IMG/VR virus record: IMGVR_UViG_3300020056_000149
Span: 1 to 25,301 of that record
DNA: 25,301 nucleotides
Reading direction: 5' to 3' (one strand)
Source of the DNA: a virus
Of the stretch, positions 22,485-25,301 are shown piece after piece (position 1 is the first letter of the stretch; every line of letters begins with the position of its first letter). Position numbers and translations under genes: made by a program. The notes under the pieces are model-generated. The model was not told the DNA's origin. It made no database searches and saw only the letters and a list, made by a program, of their open reading frames with translations.

Positions 22485-23087
22485 ATGACGAAAATAACTT
22501 TAGCCATAGTGACTGCACTACTGTTGGTCAGTTGCTCCCCGACTAAAGCAGATGCTAAGTCAAACGAAGGAAGTAACATAGCGACACCTACCCAAGAGGT
22601 AGTTGTTGAGGTGACGCTAGAGCCACAAGCAACTAGCACACCTCTTGACAAAAGAATAGTAAGATCCAATCAGGTCCACCCTGAATTTCAGGCGGCTGTT
22701 ACAAAGCAAGCCAAGGACTTGAAAGGTTACGAGAAGAGTCTCTATCGTGGTAAGTACTACTATAAGGGGCAGGAATCTTGGCGCAAATGTGTGATGGACA
22801 GAGAAAGCAACTTCCGTTACAAGGCTAAGAATCGTTCTTCAAGTGCAAGCGGAGCCTACCAGTTCCTTGATAATAATTGGAGGGACGGCTTAGTTTGGAT
22901 GATGATCAAGGAGTCTAAGAAAACAGACGACGGTCTTGATCCATACCTAAGGGATCTGTTTGATGTTCACATTACTAAATGGAACAGGTACTTTCAGGAC
23001 AGGGCATTCTTCACAGCCCTAAACTTTGAAGGTAAGTGGGCAGGAAAGAAACATTGGAACGCAACCGTTCCAGGCACTTCCTGCTAG
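22485..23087 (+). CDS. Lipoprotein with lysozyme / lytic transglycosylase-like domain
   Basis: A 200-residue protein. The first 17 residues form a lipoprotein signal: K3, a hydrophobic stretch (ITLAIVTALLL) and a lipobox LVSC with C17, so the mature protein should be lipid-anchored outside the membrane. A Ser/Thr/Pro-rich linker follows to about residue 60. The C-terminal 100 residues resemble soluble lytic transglycosylase, lysozyme or Rpf-like domains: CVMDRESNFRYKA with a candidate catalytic Glu near 106, then SSSASGAYQFLDNNW. Cysteines near 101 and at the C-terminus could pair. It may serve cell lysis (a secreted endolysin that needs no holin) or modify the envelope. It stands just before a terminator-like hairpin and the terminase genes. 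Confidence 0.75.
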   Translation: MTKITLAIVTALLLVSCSPTKADAKSNEGSNIATPTQEVVVEVTLEPQATSTPLDKRIVRSNQVHPEFQAAVTKQAKDLKGYEKSLYRGKYYYKGQESWRKCVMDRESNFRYKAKNRSSSASGAYQFLDNNWRDGLVWMMIKESKKTDDGLDPYLRDLFDVHITKWNRYFQDRAFFTALNFEGKWAGKKHWNATVPGTSC

Positions 23088-23097
23088 ATGTTTGGGT

Positions 23098-23149
23098 GGG
23101 GAGTGGAACCACATAATCGCGGCAACAACCACTCCCCCTCACTCATTTT
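23098..23149 (+). terminator. Terminator-like hairpin before the terminase genes
   Basis: GGGGAGTGG (23098-23106) pairs with CCACTCCCC (23129-23137) around a 22-base loop, and TTTT follows at 23146-23149. It lies 11 bases after the lysis-gene stop. The large loop and short U-tract make it a moderate candidate. Confidence 0.55.
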
Positions 23150-23150
23150 A

Positions 23151-23159
23151 TGGTATAAT
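23151..23159 (+). promoter_or_regulatory. Extended -10 promoter of the terminase operon
   Basis: TGGTATAAT is the same element as at 9404 and 22097. No -35 box is seen; the expected -35 zone coincides with the right arm of the terminator hairpin. Start near 23166 gives a leader of about 17 bases that holds AGGAGA (23173-23178) before ATG 23183. Confidence 0.7.
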
Positions 23160-23182
23160 TTTCCCTTAGGACAGGAGATCTA

Positions 23183-23710
23183 ATGGAAACAGGGCAAGAA
23201 CTAGTTGAGCATATCGACATGGTAAACAAGGTTGCCTCCGAATACATCAAAGGGAATGATCCAAGTGCAATTGCAAAATCTCTTGGCATTACACGAAACA
23301 GAGTTGTTGGCCTACTAGATGAGTGGAGATACGCAGCAGCAAACAATGAGGCTATTAGAGCAAGGGCTAGAGAGGCTTTGGCGGGTGCTGACAAGCATTA
23401 CAATCATCTAATCAGCAAGGCATACGAGGTCATTGAGGACGCAGAGAATCAGGGTAGTCTAAACAGTAAGACTACCGCAATCAAACTTATTCTAGACATT
23501 GAATCAAAACGTCTTGACATGCTACAAAAGGCGGGGCTTCTTGAGAACAAGGAAATTGCAGAAGAACTTTTAGAAATGGAAAGACGACAAGAAATCCTAA
23601 CTAAGATTATTAAAGAAGTCTCTGGTAAGTGCAATAGTTGTAAGCCTGAGGTGGCTCGCAGACTTACTGAGATCAACCCACATCAGGCCGTGACTTTCAA
23701 TGAGTCTTGA
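23183..23710 (+). CDS. Terminase small subunit
   Basis: A 175-residue, mainly helical protein. Residues about 18-50 form a helix-turn-helix: VASEYIKGNDPSAIAKSLGI then TRNRVVGLLDEWR, the DNA-recognition part expected of a terminase small subunit that selects packaging sites and activates the large subunit. Helical regions (AIKLILDIESKRLDMLQKAG, EELLEMERRQEIL) would form the oligomer. A CNSC pair (GKCNSCKP) near residues 149-153 is unusual. The next gene, encoding the large subunit, overlaps it by 11 bases, which supports the identity. Start fixed by AGGAGA and promoter at 23151. Confidence 0.8.
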   Translation: METGQELVEHIDMVNKVASEYIKGNDPSAIAKSLGITRNRVVGLLDEWRYAAANNEAIRARAREALAGADKHYNHLISKAYEVIEDAENQGSLNSKTTAIKLILDIESKRLDMLQKAGLLENKEIAEELLEMERRQEILTKIIKEVSGKCNSCKPEVARRLTEINPHQAVTFNES

Positions 23711-25301
23711 TTTTGGAGATTTGGTAGATCTTCTTAGTGACAATCCCTTTGAAGAAACTCCAGTAGACCTAGACACATTCCTGCATGATGAGAACTATCT
23801 CAATCAGCCACCCCTGTCAGACATTCAGCGTGACTTAGTAGAGGCTATGAGTCAGATCTACAAGGAGGAAGATGTTTGTAGATACCTTGGAGACGAGAAG
23901 GGAAGGATGCATTACAAGAAGTACACAAAGTCAGAAATCATCCTGCAACTTGGGAAGGGCAGCGGCAAGGACCATACATCAACCATTGGTTGTGCCTACC
24001 TAGTGTATAAACTTCTTTGCTTAAAAGATCCAGCAGCATACTTTGGCAAGCCACCAGGCGACTCTATTGACATTATTAACATTGCTATCAACGCACAGCA
24101 GGCAAAGAACGTGTTCTTCAAAAACTTTAGAACAAAGATCGAAAGGTCACCTTGGTTTGCAGGTAGGTTTGAGGCGAAGATGGACAACGTTGAGTTTGAT
24201 AAGACTATTACTGTTTACTCAGGTCACTCAGAGCGAGAGAGTCATGAGGGACTAAACCTTATCCTTGCCATTCTTGATGAGATCTCAGGCTTCTCTGAGA
24301 CGGCAAACTCAGAAAGTTCTAAGACACCAGACGCTATCTACAAGGCCTTCCGCGCATCTGTAGACTCTCGCTTCCCAGACTACGGCAAGGTAATTCTACT
24401 GTCCTTCCCTCGTCATCCCAACGACTTTATCACTCGCAGGTACAACGATGTTATTGCAGAGAAAGAGATTGAGCAAAAGGAATACACCTTTGTTGTCAAC
24501 CCAGACCTACCAGCAGACATGCCAGAGAATGAGTTTAAGATTGAATGGGAAGAGGATCACATCCTTGGATATAAATACCCAGGTGTGTTTGCAATTAGGA
24601 GACCTACTTGGGAAGCAAACCCAACAAGAAGCATTGAGAACTTTAAGATTTCTTTTATGACTGACTATGCAGATGCCATGCAGAGATTTGCATGTATGCC
24701 TTCATACTCTAGCGACGCATTCTTTAAGCAAGTAGAAAAACTAGAAGAGGCAATGATCAAGGTAAATCCCATTGATAATTTCAAAAGAATCGAACCATCG
24801 TGGCAACCAAAAGAGGACTCAGTTTATTACTTACACGCTGACCTTGCACAGAAGCACGACAAGTGTGCCGTTGCAATCTCTCACGTTGACCGCTGGGTAA
24901 CGATGCAGTCATTCAATGAATACACACAGACAGTTCCCTTTGTTATTGTCGATGCTGTCGTGTGGTGGGAGCCTAAGAGAGAGGGTCCTGTAGATCTGTC
25001 TGAGGTTAAGAAATGGATTCAGTCATTCAGAAGAGAAGGATTCAAGATTGGCATGGTCACCTTTGACCGCTGGCAGTCTTTCGATATCCAGAATGAATTA
25101 AAGGCTCAGGGCATCAAGACAGATACCTTGTCTGTTGCAAAGAAACATTACGAAGACTTTGCCATGCTACTTTATGAGCAGAGAGTTGTCATGCCACACA
25201 TTCAGTTGCTGCTAGAGGAAATGAGCGAACTAAAGATCGTTTCAGATAAGAAGGTAGACCACCCTAGGAAAGGGTCTAAAGACCTCTCAGATGCCGTTGT
25301 A
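23700..25301 (+). CDS. Terminase large subunit, 3' end outside window
   Basis: The frame is open from ATG 23700 to the right edge, giving 534 residues without a stop. The protein is the ATP-driven DNA-packaging motor and nuclease. The ATPase domain has Walker A LGKGSGKD (K90), with Asp91 instead of Ser/Thr, and Walker B LAILDE (D193, E194). The nuclease domain begins near residue 378 with HADLAQ (D381) and shows the acidic DLSDAV motif (D528, D531) at the window end, so most of the protein is present. The overlap of 11 bases with the small subunit gene and the poor ribosome site before ATG 23700 suggest translational coupling. GKGSGKD occurs in terminases of many actinophages, which bears on the host guess. 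Confidence 0.92.
   Translation, partial: MSLDFGDLVDLLSDNPFEETPVDLDTFLHDENYLNQPPLSDIQRDLVEAMSQIYKEEDVCRYLGDEKGRMHYKKYTKSEIILQLGKGSGKDHTSTIGCAYLVYKLLCLKDPAAYFGKPPGDSIDIINIAINAQQAKNVFFKNFRTKIERSPWFAGRFEAKMDNVEFDKTITVYSGHSERESHEGLNLILAILDEISGFSETANSESSKTPDAIYKAFRASVDSRFPDYGKVILLSFPRHPNDFITRRYNDVIAEKEIEQKEYTFVVNPDLPADMPENEFKIEWEEDHILGYKYPGVFAIRRPTWEANPTRSIENFKISFMTDYADAMQRFACMPSYSSDAFFKQVEKLEEAMIKVNPIDNFKRIEPSWQPKEDSVYYLHADLAQKHDKCAVAISHVDRWVTMQSFNEYTQTVPFVIVDAVVWWEPKREGPVDLSEVKKWIQSFRREGFKIGMVTFDRWQSFDIQNELKAQGIKTDTLSVAKKHYEDFAMLLYEQRVVMPHIQLLLEEMSELKIVSDKKVDHPRKGSKDLSDAVV

Noticed and set aside
1-25301. Numerous minus-strand open frames of 60-142 codons
   Set aside because: All lie opposite well-supported + strand genes, lack consistent ribosome sites and show low-complexity Ser/Leu-rich products typical of antisense frames.

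Overview
The window is a gene-dense stretch of a tailed double-stranded DNA phage genome (Caudoviricetes). Every supported gene lies on the + strand, the genes abut or overlap by a few bases, and no gap exceeds about 100 bases. A long tape-measure protein with no visible sheath gene suggests siphovirus morphology. Base composition leans to A+T. The host cannot be read directly. The families seen here (DnaE-type polymerase with a PHP domain, small zinc-ribbon and helix-turn-helix proteins, a GKGSGKD terminase) and start codons placed at the expected transcription start fit a Gram-positive, probably actinobacterial, host. That is an inference.

Region 1 (1-9877) is the tail module: the C-terminal part of the tape-measure protein (cut by the left edge), a probable distal tail protein, a 1544-residue tail hub/minor tail protein, three smaller tail proteins (one of 51 residues) and a small fibre-like protein with its own promoter. 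Region 2 (9896-14444) starts early/replication functions: a zinc ribbon, a helix-turn-helix protein, small unknowns, a DnaB-like helicase, a DnaG-like primase and a gp32-like single-strand binding protein. Region 3 (14498-21549) holds a DnaE-type DNA polymerase, a MazG-like pyrophosphohydrolase, a RecA-like recombinase, a PD-(D/E)XK resolvase-like protein, a Cas4/AddB-like iron-sulphur nuclease, zinc-finger proteins and a RuvC-like resolvase. Region 4 (21539-23087) has a tiny helix-turn-helix protein, a Nmad1/DUF1599-like protein, a basic unknown and a lipoprotein-type lysozyme/transglycosylase. Region 5 (23183-end) is the terminase pair; the large subunit runs off the right edge. Packaging genes following replication genes suggest a circularly permuted or circularised map, with head genes beyond the right edge leading back to the tail genes on the left.

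Together the genes form a nearly self-contained replication and recombination set (helicase, primase, SSB, polymerase, RecA, nuclease, two different resolvase folds), but no sliding clamp, clamp loader or separate proofreading exonuclease is in view. Two regulatory patterns stand out. First, a repeated (T)GGTAYAAT -10 element occurs upstream of several genes; in three cases its end lies only 6-7 bases before the ATG, which predicts leaderless mRNAs. Second, gene junctions fall into recurrent overlap types: 1 base (TAATG), 4 bases (ATGA) and an 8-base NTGGNTRR type seen six times, suggesting systematic translational coupling. I found no tRNA, integrase, repressor, CRISPR array or insertion sequence.
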